From: a virus
DNA length: 21,157 nt
Reading direction: 5' to 3' (one strand)
IMG/VR virus record: IMGVR_UViG_3300009430_000252
Span: 1-21,157 of that record
The translations under genes were made by a program, and so were the position numbers. Each line of letters starts with the position of its first letter. Positions within the stretch are counted from its first letter, which is position 1. The notes under the pieces were generated by a model. The model was not told where the DNA came from, ran no database searches, and was given only the letters and a program-made list of their open reading frames with translations. Positions 8,007 to 15,782 of the stretch are shown here, in pieces.

Positions 8007-9650
8007 TTAAGCTACTTTTTGTTGTTGAAGAGAAATCAGTTTTACTGCTAAAGCTTCCGCCCATGCCTTGGGAACATGGGGCACTACTGCGTTCCCGATA
8101 AATTTTTTATGATCGGTTTGGTTGCCCACCATTTTGTATGATTCTGGGAAGCCCTGAATTTTGAGTAGTTCCGTTACTTTTAGCATTCTCATTTTAATGT
8201 CTACCAAGCCATAAGCAGCCATGAATTGCTTTATTTTAATCATGATATCAGTATCACAATCAAATACCGCAATTGAAACAGTGCCATTTTCTGTCTTAAC
8301 TAGATACAATGGGGCTTTGTCTTGCCGAGCAATTATTACCGGACATGGATTGTTTGCTGAGGTGCAATGACCTCCATGAGAAGGATTTAGGATAAAAGCA
8401 GAAGTTTCAACTAAATTCAATTTTGGTACCGTTGTAATTGTACCGGCGGGTTCGTCAATACTACTGTGTGTGGGGCTTTTAAAATCCCGATCAATAAAAT
8501 ATTGGGTTTGTACAAGTCCAGCTCGGTCTTTAGTAGTAAGAGTTTTACACGGACTTTCAATAGAAGAATCATGTCCATTACCATAATAGTACTGTATAAA
8601 CTTTGGTGCTACCAATCCAAGTCGACCTTGAGTACTTACAACGGGCGAAGGCTCTTGAATGGAAGGTGGGTTATGTATTCCTGTTTTTCCATTAACTGAG
8701 TTGTACTTTAACAAGAATCGAGTTTGAATTAAACTATGATGATCAGAAGTAGTAATTGTTCCGGCTGGAGAATCAATGCTACTAATTTTTCCTTCTGCTC
8801 TACCACTGTAGTATTTGGCTATATAGCTTTTATCGCCATTGGCAACATACTTTACTAGTCCTGCGTAAATGCGCTCTAGTGTTTTATCGCTCAAAGGCGT
8901 TTTTCTTTCAAAAATGCTTTTTCCTTCGTCGGTAAAGTCAAGTACATCTTTTACGGGTTTCCAAGGTTGCAAATTGCCAAACAATCCGATGGAGGGTTTC
9001 TTAGCATGTGTTGGTTCTGGCCAAACAATGGGTAAGCCGTCTTTTGCGAAACACCCAAATAATCGGTTTCGGCTTGTATATGCGCCATAATCGGCACTAT
9101 TCATTTCTTTCCATTGGTCGTAATACCCCATATTACAAATGCCGTTGCGCCATTTTACCCAATCTTGTCCATTCTTTTTGCTCAATGGCTTGCCATTTAC
9201 ATCTAAAGGACCCCATGACATAAATTCTACCACATTTTCAATGGTGATGTATTCAGGGTTAAGTGCCACTATGTATCGATCTAAATATTCTGCCAATGTT
9301 CTGCTGTCGGCATTACGAGGTTGGCCACCTTTGGCTTTACTGAAATTGGTACATTCTAAAGAAGCATGTAAAATCAATTTAGCGCTTGGGTAAATATTTC
9401 GCCAATAACACACGATGGTTGTTAATTCAGTTAAATCAAGCGTTCTTATGTCTTCTTCAAAGTGTTTTACTTCTGGATGATTCAACCAATGGCTTTTAAT
9501 TGCTTTAGGGTCATGGTTTACGCAGGCAACAACCTTACAGGCTTTGTGAAGTTTGCCATCGGCACCAACAAACATAGCTTGTTCAAAGCCGGTTGTGGTA
9601 CCTCCAAAGCCGCAAAACAAATCAACTATAATAAAAATTGGTTCTTGCAT
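8007..9650 (-). CDS. DNA (cytosine-5)-methyltransferase with repeat-containing recognition region
   Basis: 547 aa. C5-methylase motifs in order: motif I DLFCGFGG (10-17), motif IV ASLECTNFS with catalytic C100, motif VI ENV (138-140), motif VIII SRNRLF (193-198), motif IX region RMLKVTELLKIQGFP (488-502), motif X GNAVVP (519-524). Motif IV reads LEC rather than the usual PPC. Between motifs VIII and IX lies a long region (about 285-455) with five divergent copies of a roughly 34-residue unit beginning SI(D/E)xP, at about 291, 330, 363, 397 and 431. This region should hold the target-recognition part. No cognate restriction endonuclease is adjacent, so an orphan protective phage methylase is likely. 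Recognition sequence unknown. Confidence 0.93.
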   Translation of the reverse strand: MQEPIFIIVDLFCGFGGTTTGFEQAMFVGADGKLHKACKVVACVNHDPKAIKSHWLNHPEVKHFEEDIRTLDLTELTTIVCYWRNIYPSAKLILHASLECTNFSKAKGGQPRNADSRTLAEYLDRYIVALNPEYITIENVVEFMSWGPLDVNGKPLSKKNGQDWVKWRNGICNMGYYDQWKEMNSADYGAYTSRNRLFGCFAKDGLPIVWPEPTHAKKPSIGLFGNLQPWKPVKDVLDFTDEGKSIFERKTPLSDKTLERIYAGLVKYVANGDKSYIAKYYSGRAEGKISSIDSPAGTITTSDHHSLIQTRFLLKYNSVNGKTGIHNPPSIQEPSPVVSTQGRLGLVAPKFIQYYYGNGHDSSIESPCKTLTTKDRAGLVQTQYFIDRDFKSPTHSSIDEPAGTITTVPKLNLVETSAFILNPSHGGHCTSANNPCPVIIARQDKAPLYLVKTENGTVSIAVFDCDTDIMIKIKQFMAAYGLVDIKMRMLKVTELLKIQGFPESYKMVGNQTDHKKFIGNAVVPHVPKAWAEALAVKLISLQQQKVA

Positions 9651-9653
9651 TTG

Positions 9654-10355
9654 TTAGTTTTGTGAAAAGGTGAAATCCATTGGTTTTTGAATGCTTTTAA
9701 ATTCGATTACCCAAATGAAAGGGTTGCTGTCCCAGCTTTTTTGGCCGTTGATTGATTGCCAAAGGGTTCTAAAAGACAAAGCAGGTCTCATCCACTTAAA
9801 TTCTCCTGACAAGTAATTGCGGTAAGTTTGTACCATCACTCCAACAACCGTTTTAATCTTTTCTCCTAATTCAATGCCCTCCCTAATTGCATCTTTTTGT
9901 GTTATATCCTGCAACCGCTCAACACGATTGTTTTTGATTTCGAGGAAAATACGGCATTGTGCTTTTGGCATAAATCTAGCAAGTCGTTTATGCCAAGTAG
10001 GAGTGTAAGGGTCTTTGGCATGTCGTCCCTTTCTATAATCAGTAGGTGCATTGTCAAAGTATAAAACCTCATTTGAATCAGGTACAAACTTCCAAGCCTG
10101 TCTGCCTGTTTTACGTTTTTTGCTATTATCTTTTTCCCAATGTCCAAAGCGGTAGTGTTCCTCGCGAACCCAAAGCAAATCGCCAACTTGGCCATATGGG
10201 CATGTGTATACCCGACCTGATTCTCCAGTCCATTGTCCATTTTCTAAATGAAAATGTGCCGGTGGTATTTTAACCTCTCGCCTTGTTTGTGTTTTACGGC
10301 CTGCAAGGATGGCTTGTACCATTGGGGTACTAAAAAGTATGGGATGGAATTTCAT
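9654..10355 (-). CDS. ASCH-like phage protein
   Basis: 233 aa, matching a widespread prophage family: PILFSTPMVQAILAGRKTQT then RR (5-26), GQVGDLLWVREE (55-66), RFMPKAQCRIFLEI (about 127-140), VERLQDITQKDAIREGI (about 145-161), then FRTLWQSING and SWDSNPFIWVIEF. The strand pattern around the GDLLWVRE and R/K-rich motifs suggests an ASCH/PUA-like fold, which binds RNA or modified bases. Often annotated loosely as a phage morphogenetic or ASCH protein. It lies next to the C5-methylase (3-nt gap), so a role connected with modified DNA is conceivable but unproven. Confidence 0.75.
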   Translation of the reverse strand: MKFHPILFSTPMVQAILAGRKTQTRREVKIPPAHFHLENGQWTGESGRVYTCPYGQVGDLLWVREEHYRFGHWEKDNSKKRKTGRQAWKFVPDSNEVLYFDNAPTDYRKGRHAKDPYTPTWHKRLARFMPKAQCRIFLEIKNNRVERLQDITQKDAIREGIELGEKIKTVVGVMVQTYRNYLSGEFKWMRPALSFRTLWQSINGQKSWDSNPFIWVIEFKSIQKPMDFTFSQN

Positions 10356-10373
10356 ATACTATACTTTTATTAA

Positions 10374-12101
10374 TTAAACTGTTGCTTTGAAAATGGTAAA
10401 GGTTTTGTCAACCTGTTCCATGTTATCCATTTTGTCAGTTGCACCTGTAACAGTATTGCCAATGGTCATTTTAGTTGTAATAAGTTCCCACATTCTTTCG
10501 TCAACTGTATTTTGACCTAAGAAGTAAGTACACATCACATTGTTTTTCTGACCGATACGGTGTGCTCTATCCTCGCATTGTACACAGTCTGCGTAAGTCC
10601 AAGGGTATTCTATAAAAGCAACTCTTGAAGATGCGGTAAGTGTAATTCCAACACCGGCAGCTTTATGATTACACACTATCAATTGGCAATTAGGGTCATT
10701 TTGAAAAGCATCAATATTTTTTTGCCTCTTTTGTGTGTCATCCCGACCTGTAACAGTTACCGCTTTTGGCCACAATGCCAAACATTCATCTACTATTGAA
10801 TGGAGATTGCAAAACAGTATCAGTTTTTCGCCAGCTTCTAATACTTCATTTACAAACTCTTTTACTTCATTCATTTTTCCTTTAGCTGCTACAGATTTCA
10901 GGTGCATCATTTTTAGAATGGCTTCCCCTTCCATTTTTTTGGCAACTTCCTCTTCGGAAAGTCCTTGGTTTTCTAACCACCTTCTAAAATCTGCTTCTAC
11001 TTTGTCGTATTCTTCCCGATTGCTGATGTCGCAAAGAATGGTTTGTCGCTGCTTATCTGGCAAATCTTTGGCAACGTCTTTTTTTTCTCTACGGAAAAAG
11101 CAATTCAATTGTAACAGGTAATTCAATTCTTTAAGATTATTGGCACCATTTCCACCTTCGCAATACCTTTTTTTGAACCCGTCAGGACCACCAAATCGAT
11201 TTAACAAACCCAAAATGCCGAGCTGCGAAAAAAGGTCTATGGGTTTATTTACAATAGGAGTACCGCTTAATAAAATCCGGTATTCCATTGATTTGAATAT
11301 GCGGATAATAAACTTAGCTTGATCGGTGGAGGTGTCCTTACACCTGTGACTTTCATCTAAAATACCGGCTTTGAAAATTTCCATGAAGGGTTTTAAAACC
11401 ACATCCTTAGAGTGCCAAGGCTTGCGTTTGCCCGATTTTGTTTTTTCTTGTGGATATGATTCTACAAGAAAAGTTCTCAAACTTTCATAATTGATTATAA
11501 CCACATCAATCAATCCAGAAATTACATATTGGTGCCAATTTCTACGCCTAACCGCACTCATTTTTCCATCTAATACCAGTGGACGGTAATGGCTGAATTT
11601 TTCAAATTCTCGCGCCCAATTCAATTTTGTAGATGCTGGGCAAATCACCAACACCGGCTTAGCATCTAGACCAATAACAGTGCCGATTGATTGAAGTGTT
11701 TTTCCTAGCCCTTGTTCATCACCAATTAAGCATCTTTTGAATTTCATTGCTTGAGCTATTCCTGTGTCTTGATATGGCCTAGTTTTAACGCCATCCTTCC
11801 AAGGAATTTTGATGATTAATTCTTCCATCGGAGGAACTTCACCTACCATTTCCGGTTGAATATTTGCATGGTCAATCCATTCAGCTCTACATGTTTCTAC
11901 CAATTTTAACACTTGATCTCTACACGAATTGGGTACATACCAGAATTTTTTATCGCCCGATACAACATAGCGCGACGCTTGCTTAAAATTGCCATCCGTA
12001 TCAATATTGCCAAGTGCTTTTACATGTCTTAAACAGTGCTTGTGCCAATGATTGAATTCCCAGGTGATGTTAAAATGGGTATTGAAATCAATTATTCTCA
12101 T
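10374..12101 (-). CDS. SNF2-family DNA helicase/translocase
   Basis: 575 aa with a full two-lobed SNF2 core: Walker A GDEQGLGKT (127-135), ICPASTKLNWAREFEKF (motif Ia, about 153-169), DESH (249-252), LLSGTPI (277-283), and late motifs including GVGITLTASS and RAHRIGQ (about 512-518). A roughly 100-residue N-terminal part precedes the helicase, as in phage and SMARCAL1-like proteins. It probably remodels or anneals DNA during phage replication and recombination. It sits between the ASCH-like gene and small unknowns, upstream of the methylase and downstream of RecT in transcription order. Confidence 0.92.
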   Translation of the reverse strand: MRIIDFNTHFNITWEFNHWHKHCLRHVKALGNIDTDGNFKQASRYVVSGDKKFWYVPNSCRDQVLKLVETCRAEWIDHANIQPEMVGEVPPMEELIIKIPWKDGVKTRPYQDTGIAQAMKFKRCLIGDEQGLGKTLQSIGTVIGLDAKPVLVICPASTKLNWAREFEKFSHYRPLVLDGKMSAVRRRNWHQYVISGLIDVVIINYESLRTFLVESYPQEKTKSGKRKPWHSKDVVLKPFMEIFKAGILDESHRCKDTSTDQAKFIIRIFKSMEYRILLSGTPIVNKPIDLFSQLGILGLLNRFGGPDGFKKRYCEGGNGANNLKELNYLLQLNCFFRREKKDVAKDLPDKQRQTILCDISNREEYDKVEADFRRWLENQGLSEEEVAKKMEGEAILKMMHLKSVAAKGKMNEVKEFVNEVLEAGEKLILFCNLHSIVDECLALWPKAVTVTGRDDTQKRQKNIDAFQNDPNCQLIVCNHKAAGVGITLTASSRVAFIEYPWTYADCVQCEDRAHRIGQKNNVMCTYFLGQNTVDERMWELITTKMTIGNTVTGATDKMDNMEQVDKTFTIFKATV

Positions 12102-12124
12102 GATGATTTATTGAATGCGTTTAT

Positions 12125-12706
12125 TTAAAACTCTTCTTCCTCTTTGCCATTGTTATCATCGCCCTGACCGTCATCGTCGTCTTTGCCAAAATCCATTTTT
12201 GCTTGTACGAATTTTGGTGATGATTTTCCATACATATATTCTACAACTTCCTCTGTAGCAATGTCAATTGCTGCTCTTAATTCATTTATGAATTGGTAAT
12301 TACTATCCCATGCAGTTTTGGGCGATTTTAGTTCCACAAAATCACCATTTGAAAGGCGCTTGCTACCCGAAAGAATAACGCTTTCATTTTCGCCATTGCC
12401 AGAAATTGCAAATGAATTGACATGAAAATGTGATACAATTTGTTCTACACTATCCAACGTGTGTATGCTATCATCATACTTTTCAATTGATTCAATGTCA
12501 TTGATCACCGAGGGATTTATCTCTTCACAAATGACAGCGAGATGGGCATTTAATTTGAAAAAGGCATTCTTTAAATCGTTGTGGACTATAAGGGAACCTT
12601 TTCTTTTAACTTCATCTCCGGCTGTAGGTCCGTCTTTAATTTCATACGCATAATGGCAAAAATCATCTTTTAGCGTTGCGGCTTTAATTTCAACTTGTTT
12701 TTCCAT
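12125..12706 (-). CDS. Hypothetical protein with acidic SSB-like C-terminal tail
   Basis: 193 aa. The body (1-170) is not recognised. It includes a basic patch (EVKRKGSLIVHND) and a segment predicted as strands followed by helix. The last about 20 residues are almost entirely Asp/Glu/Asn/Gly and end in Phe (KEEEEF), as in single-stranded-DNA-binding proteins that recruit partners through an acidic tip ending in Phe. The position between RecT/MBL and the SNF2 helicase fits an ssDNA-associated role. This is an inference from the tail and the context only. Confidence 0.72.
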   Translation of the reverse strand: MEKQVEIKAATLKDDFCHYAYEIKDGPTAGDEVKRKGSLIVHNDLKNAFFKLNAHLAVICEEINPSVINDIESIEKYDDSIHTLDSVEQIVSHFHVNSFAISGNGENESVILSGSKRLSNGDFVELKSPKTAWDSNYQFINELRAAIDIATEEVVEYMYGKSSPKFVQAKMDFGKDDDDGQGDDNNGKEEEEF

Positions 12707-12708
12707 GA

Positions 12709-12978
12709 TTACAATAGTTTAGGTTGTATATAATTTGCTTGTTTGGGTTTGTTGTTTGTTTCAGGTTTTCTTTTTGAAGTGTCCACATTTAAGGTGTCCA
12801 CATTCTTAGTTTCCATTTGGCTCACAGAAGTTGCAGTAACCGAAAAACGCTCTTTTTTGGTGTTTTCCACTATCAGTACATTGCCATGTGTAGCAATGAT
12901 GGTTACAGCTTCTCCTTTTAAGCCATAGGTGCATTTTTTATTCGCTACACTTTTTACATCCTGATTAAGGAAGTTCAT
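12709..12978 (-). CDS. Small hypothetical protein, 89 aa
   Basis: Start at 12978, overlapping the preceding gene by 14 nt. The N-terminal half looks like a small beta domain (KGEAVTIIATHGNVLIVENT); the C-terminal half is Lys/Asn/Pro-rich and probably disordered. It contains a short repeated unit, NVDT, encoded by an exact DNA repeat GTGTCCACATT (12779-12789 and 12794-12804). Not recognised. Confidence 0.65.
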   Translation of the reverse strand: MNFLNQDVKSVANKKCTYGLKGEAVTIIATHGNVLIVENTKKERFSVTATSVSQMETKNVDTLNVDTSKRKPETNNKPKQANYIQPKLL

Positions 12979-13222
12979 GTAATCGATTTTTTAAAGCTTC
13001 AAGAACTACAGAAACATTGGCCACATTTTCCGTGACCAATTCCCAGGAATGCTCCGTGCCGAAAACATAAAGTTGGTCGTTTTCAACTTTTACACCATAG
13101 CAACGGTAAATTTCTTGGCCTTTCAATTTTGCAATCGCCGGTTCTTGAAATAGGATTTCGGTTGCTTCTTTTTCAAATAAATATTCAAGTAGTTGTTGAA
13201 TTAATGCTTTGTTGTTACTCAT
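12965..13222 (-). CDS. Small hypothetical protein, 85 aa
   Basis: Acidic N-terminal helix (LIQQLLEYLFEKEA) followed by a probable beta section (YRCYGVKVENDQLYVFG). It lies 12 nt after the N6-methylase-like gene and overlaps the next gene by 14 nt, so it belongs to the operon. No motif or family recognised. Confidence 0.65.
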   Translation of the reverse strand: MSNNKALIQQLLEYLFEKEATEILFQEPAIAKLKGQEIYRCYGVKVENDQLYVFGTEHSWELVTENVANVSVVLEALKNRLHELP

Positions 13223-13234
13223 TTTGAAGTGGTT

Positions 13235-14047
13235 TTAAAATAATGAGGCTTGTTTAAGAATTTTATTTTTGAATGTTTGATCTAGTATTTTTACCTGATT
13301 ACTTTCAGCAATTGGGGCTTTATTGGTTGTTTCTTCGTGAGTTGTTTTTTCTAAACCTTTTGTGACTGTAATGAAATTCCAACATTCGGCTTTGGTCAAT
13401 CGACGGACACCCCAACCAAGCTCTGGTAAATACAATCGATATCCGCTGTATACTTCAAGCGATAAAGTGTTCATATGAATTACGACCCCTTTCATTCCAT
13501 ACATGATCATGTTTAAAACGCTCATATTAACACACCTTCTATCAAGGTCATATCCATGGTAAAATGTGTTCCATCGATTTTGTGGGTGCAACCGGCTGTG
13601 CGCAATTAGGTTTCTAGAGCTTCCGGCTGCAGGATCGCAAACCGTTGTTCCTTCTGGCACTGCATTTTCTGTATTGTCGTTTAAGCGAGCCATTAAGTCG
13701 CACACTTCTTTGGGTGTAAAAAATTGACCTAATTGCTGTTTTCCGGTTATGCTTCCAATTTCTTCATAGTAAATACCCAGCATGTCATTCCATCCACCAT
13801 CTGTGGCAGCATGTTGGTATTCATTAATCATAAGGGCGAGGCAAACAGCAAACTGATTGAGTTCGTCGCGCGAGTAGCGCTTCGCTATTTCATGATAGCG
13901 TTCCTCCATTGTGCCCATGGCAAAAGCACATATTGCTAGCTCCATAAAATCATCAAATACGTTGGTGATAGAGTGTCGGTAGGCAATACTCTCCAAAGTT
14001 TTAATGAATTGTCTTTTAGCATTAATCTGCTCTTTTGTCTTGCTCAT
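13235..14047 (-). CDS. N6-adenine methyltransferase-like protein lacking the catalytic NPPY motif
   Basis: 270 aa. HsdM-like features: GQFFTP (107-112), SAM-binding motif I CDPAAGSSR (137-145), and GYDLD (165-169, acidic residue after the second strand). The protein then ends in LYLPELGWGVRRL and a Lys/Thr-rich tail, without any (N/D)PP(Y/F) catalytic motif. Proteins of this short type occur on phages and conjugative elements, where they may bind SAM or DNA without methylating, or need a partner. It follows the MBL gene by 2 nt. Methylase fold is confident; catalytic activity is doubtful. Confidence 0.85.
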   Translation of the reverse strand: MSKTKEQINAKRQFIKTLESIAYRHSITNVFDDFMELAICAFAMGTMEERYHEIAKRYSRDELNQFAVCLALMINEYQHAATDGGWNDMLGIYYEEIGSITGKQQLGQFFTPKEVCDLMARLNDNTENAVPEGTTVCDPAAGSSRNLIAHSRLHPQNRWNTFYHGYDLDRRCVNMSVLNMIMYGMKGVVIHMNTLSLEVYSGYRLYLPELGWGVRRLTKAECWNFITVTKGLEKTTHEETTNKAPIAESNQVKILDQTFKNKILKQASLF

Positions 14048-14049
14048 TT

Positions 14050-14799
14050 TTAAAATGGCTCTTGATTAAAGTGTTCAATTTTTACTCCTTTGTCTGCTAT
14101 TGTAACTGGTTTGCCCGTTGCTTTTATAACCTCATTTTTGAAGTATTCGGCATTGCTATTGCCATCACTTAAGTGCAGTAATATTATTTTTTGAACTTGG
14201 CTTAAATCGTTTGCCTGTAATGTTTTAATACAGGTTTCTAAGCTCATGTGCGACTTAAATAGCCGATTGGCTCTGTAATCCGGTAAGTAACCATTGGCCA
14301 TTCTTTCCTTTACAATAGCATCACTGAAATTGGCTTCTATCATGATGTTGTGAATGTTCTTAAAAGTGTTTGACACATAGAAGCTATCCGTTATGAAAAG
14401 AATGTTTCCGCTTTCCGGATGGTTAATGATGAATCCCAAAGGCTCAGCACAATCATGCTCAACTTTAAAAGCAAGTATTCTAAATTCTCCAATTGTTAAA
14501 ATGTCGTTGGCCGCAATTTTTTTCAATCGGTGGTTATCAACAGAAATTGCCAAAGCTCGTGCCGTACCTGCGGATGTATACAAGTCAACACCATAACGCA
14601 TAAGGGTTTCATGCGACTTTGCATGATCGCCATGTTCGTGGCTCAGTAAGCATCCGACAACATTATAGAAGTTAAAGTTTATACCAACTTTAATCTCGTT
14701 GATTAATACGCCACATTCGAGCATCAGTATTTGGCCGGAATTTGATTTCAGCAAGTAGAAGTTACCGGAACTGCTACTGCCGAGAATGTTTAGTTGCAT
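14050..14799 (-). CDS. MBL-fold metallo-hydrolase, probable recombination nuclease
   Basis: 249 aa, with the metallo-beta-lactamase motif SHEHGDH (H54, H56, D58, H59), VEH (about 113-115), ITDSFY (about 135-140), and a C-terminal LHLSDGNSN. The pattern matches the YycJ-like MBL branch, whose members include nucleases. In phages this gene often stands next to recT, as here with a 5-nt gap, where it may supply the exonuclease that makes the single strand for RecT. That pairing role is an inference from context. Confidence 0.88.
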   Translation of the reverse strand: MQLNILGSSSSGNFYLLKSNSGQILMLECGVLINEIKVGINFNFYNVVGCLLSHEHGDHAKSHETLMRYGVDLYTSAGTARALAISVDNHRLKKIAANDILTIGEFRILAFKVEHDCAEPLGFIINHPESGNILFITDSFYVSNTFKNIHNIMIEANFSDAIVKERMANGYLPDYRANRLFKSHMSLETCIKTLQANDLSQVQKIILLHLSDGNSNAEYFKNEVIKATGKPVTIADKGVKIEHFNQEPF

Positions 14800-14804
14800 A
14801 ATCT

Positions 14805-15752
14805 TTAGTATGGGAATAGTGTACTTTGGGGTTGACCATCTTGGTTTTGTTCTGCACTTGGTATTGGTTCTGCAGGTGGTGCAGCTTCAAAAGGAGTGGT
14901 TGGAACGGGAATGCTTTTTTCTGCCTCTTCTGCCTGATGAATTTCCTTTGGCGAATTGCCCTCATCAAAGCCTATGGGATTACCTGCATTCGCATTTTGG
15001 CTGATATGGGTCTTTACATCAGCAGATGTGGGTGTTTCTTGAATGGTGATTGGATCGTCCTCAAATAAGTCTGCATCATCGGAACTGTTGATGATTGTTT
15101 TTGTGGCTCTGTTGATGACGGTTTTACAAGCCATTTGGTCAGGAAAGTTTTTGTGGGCTGAAGAAGTGCCCTTTGTTTGACCTTGATTCCATGCCGATTG
15201 AATTTGTGGCATCGTCATAATTTCCACATTCTTGGTGCCATCTTCCATTTCAACAATGGCATATGCTCCCTTAATGGCATCTCCATAACTTTCAAAGGGC
15301 GAAACGTGCTTTAAAATTTTCTTTCTACCGGTTTCTACATCTACCTCAAAAGCAAAATCATCTCCCTGAAAAATGGCATTTGCTACCACTGATTTCATTC
15401 CATAGCGTTTAGCAATGGCGATACTACCTTGGTACTCACGTTGAAGTGTTAGAACGTTACCATATGGTATAAAGGAACATTGTCTTTTTACTGGGTTCAA
15501 TCCCTGTACCACCATTTTTAGTAAGGCATTGCAAATACTTTCTTTGGTACAAGCTTGTAATACAGGAACATCACTTCGGTTTTTCTGATCGGCAAGAATA
15601 AGTGCTGCTGCCCGAATAGCATTTGCCGCAGAATAATCTTTAGGAATTAAAATACTATTGGTTGCTTCAAGTTGTTGAATTTTAGTAAGTGTTAAATCAA
15701 CAATCGTTTTTCCTTCTTGGGCAATTTGGGGTGCTTGATTTTGTACTGACAT
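14805..15752 (-). CDS. recT: RecT-family single-strand annealing protein
   Basis: 315 aa. The RecT core is recognisable: YSAANAIRAAALIL (40-53), CTKESICNALLKMVVQGLNP (68-87), C92-x-FIPYG (96-98 being the PYG-type motif), LQREYQGSIAIAKR (103-116), and QMACKTVINRATKTIINSS (about 207-225). A Pro/Glu/Gln-rich, probably disordered tail follows (about 226-315). RecT coats and anneals complementary single strands during phage recombination. It lies between the SbcC-like ATPase and the MBL hydrolase, forming a recombination module. Confidence 0.95.
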   Translation of the reverse strand: MSVQNQAPQIAQEGKTIVDLTLTKIQQLEATNSILIPKDYSAANAIRAAALILADQKNRSDVPVLQACTKESICNALLKMVVQGLNPVKRQCSFIPYGNVLTLQREYQGSIAIAKRYGMKSVVANAIFQGDDFAFEVDVETGRKKILKHVSPFESYGDAIKGAYAIVEMEDGTKNVEIMTMPQIQSAWNQGQTKGTSSAHKNFPDQMACKTVINRATKTIINSSDDADLFEDDPITIQETPTSADVKTHISQNANAGNPIGFDEGNSPKEIHQAEEAEKSIPVPTTPFEAAPPAEPIPSAEQNQDGQPQSTLFPY

Positions 15753-15782
15753 GTTAATTGTATTGAATAGTTGAAAAAATAG

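Noticed and set aside
14774-14968. 64-codon minus-strand ORF overlapping recT
   Set aside because: It lies entirely within the recT tail and the MBL start region, with a basic, low-complexity translation.
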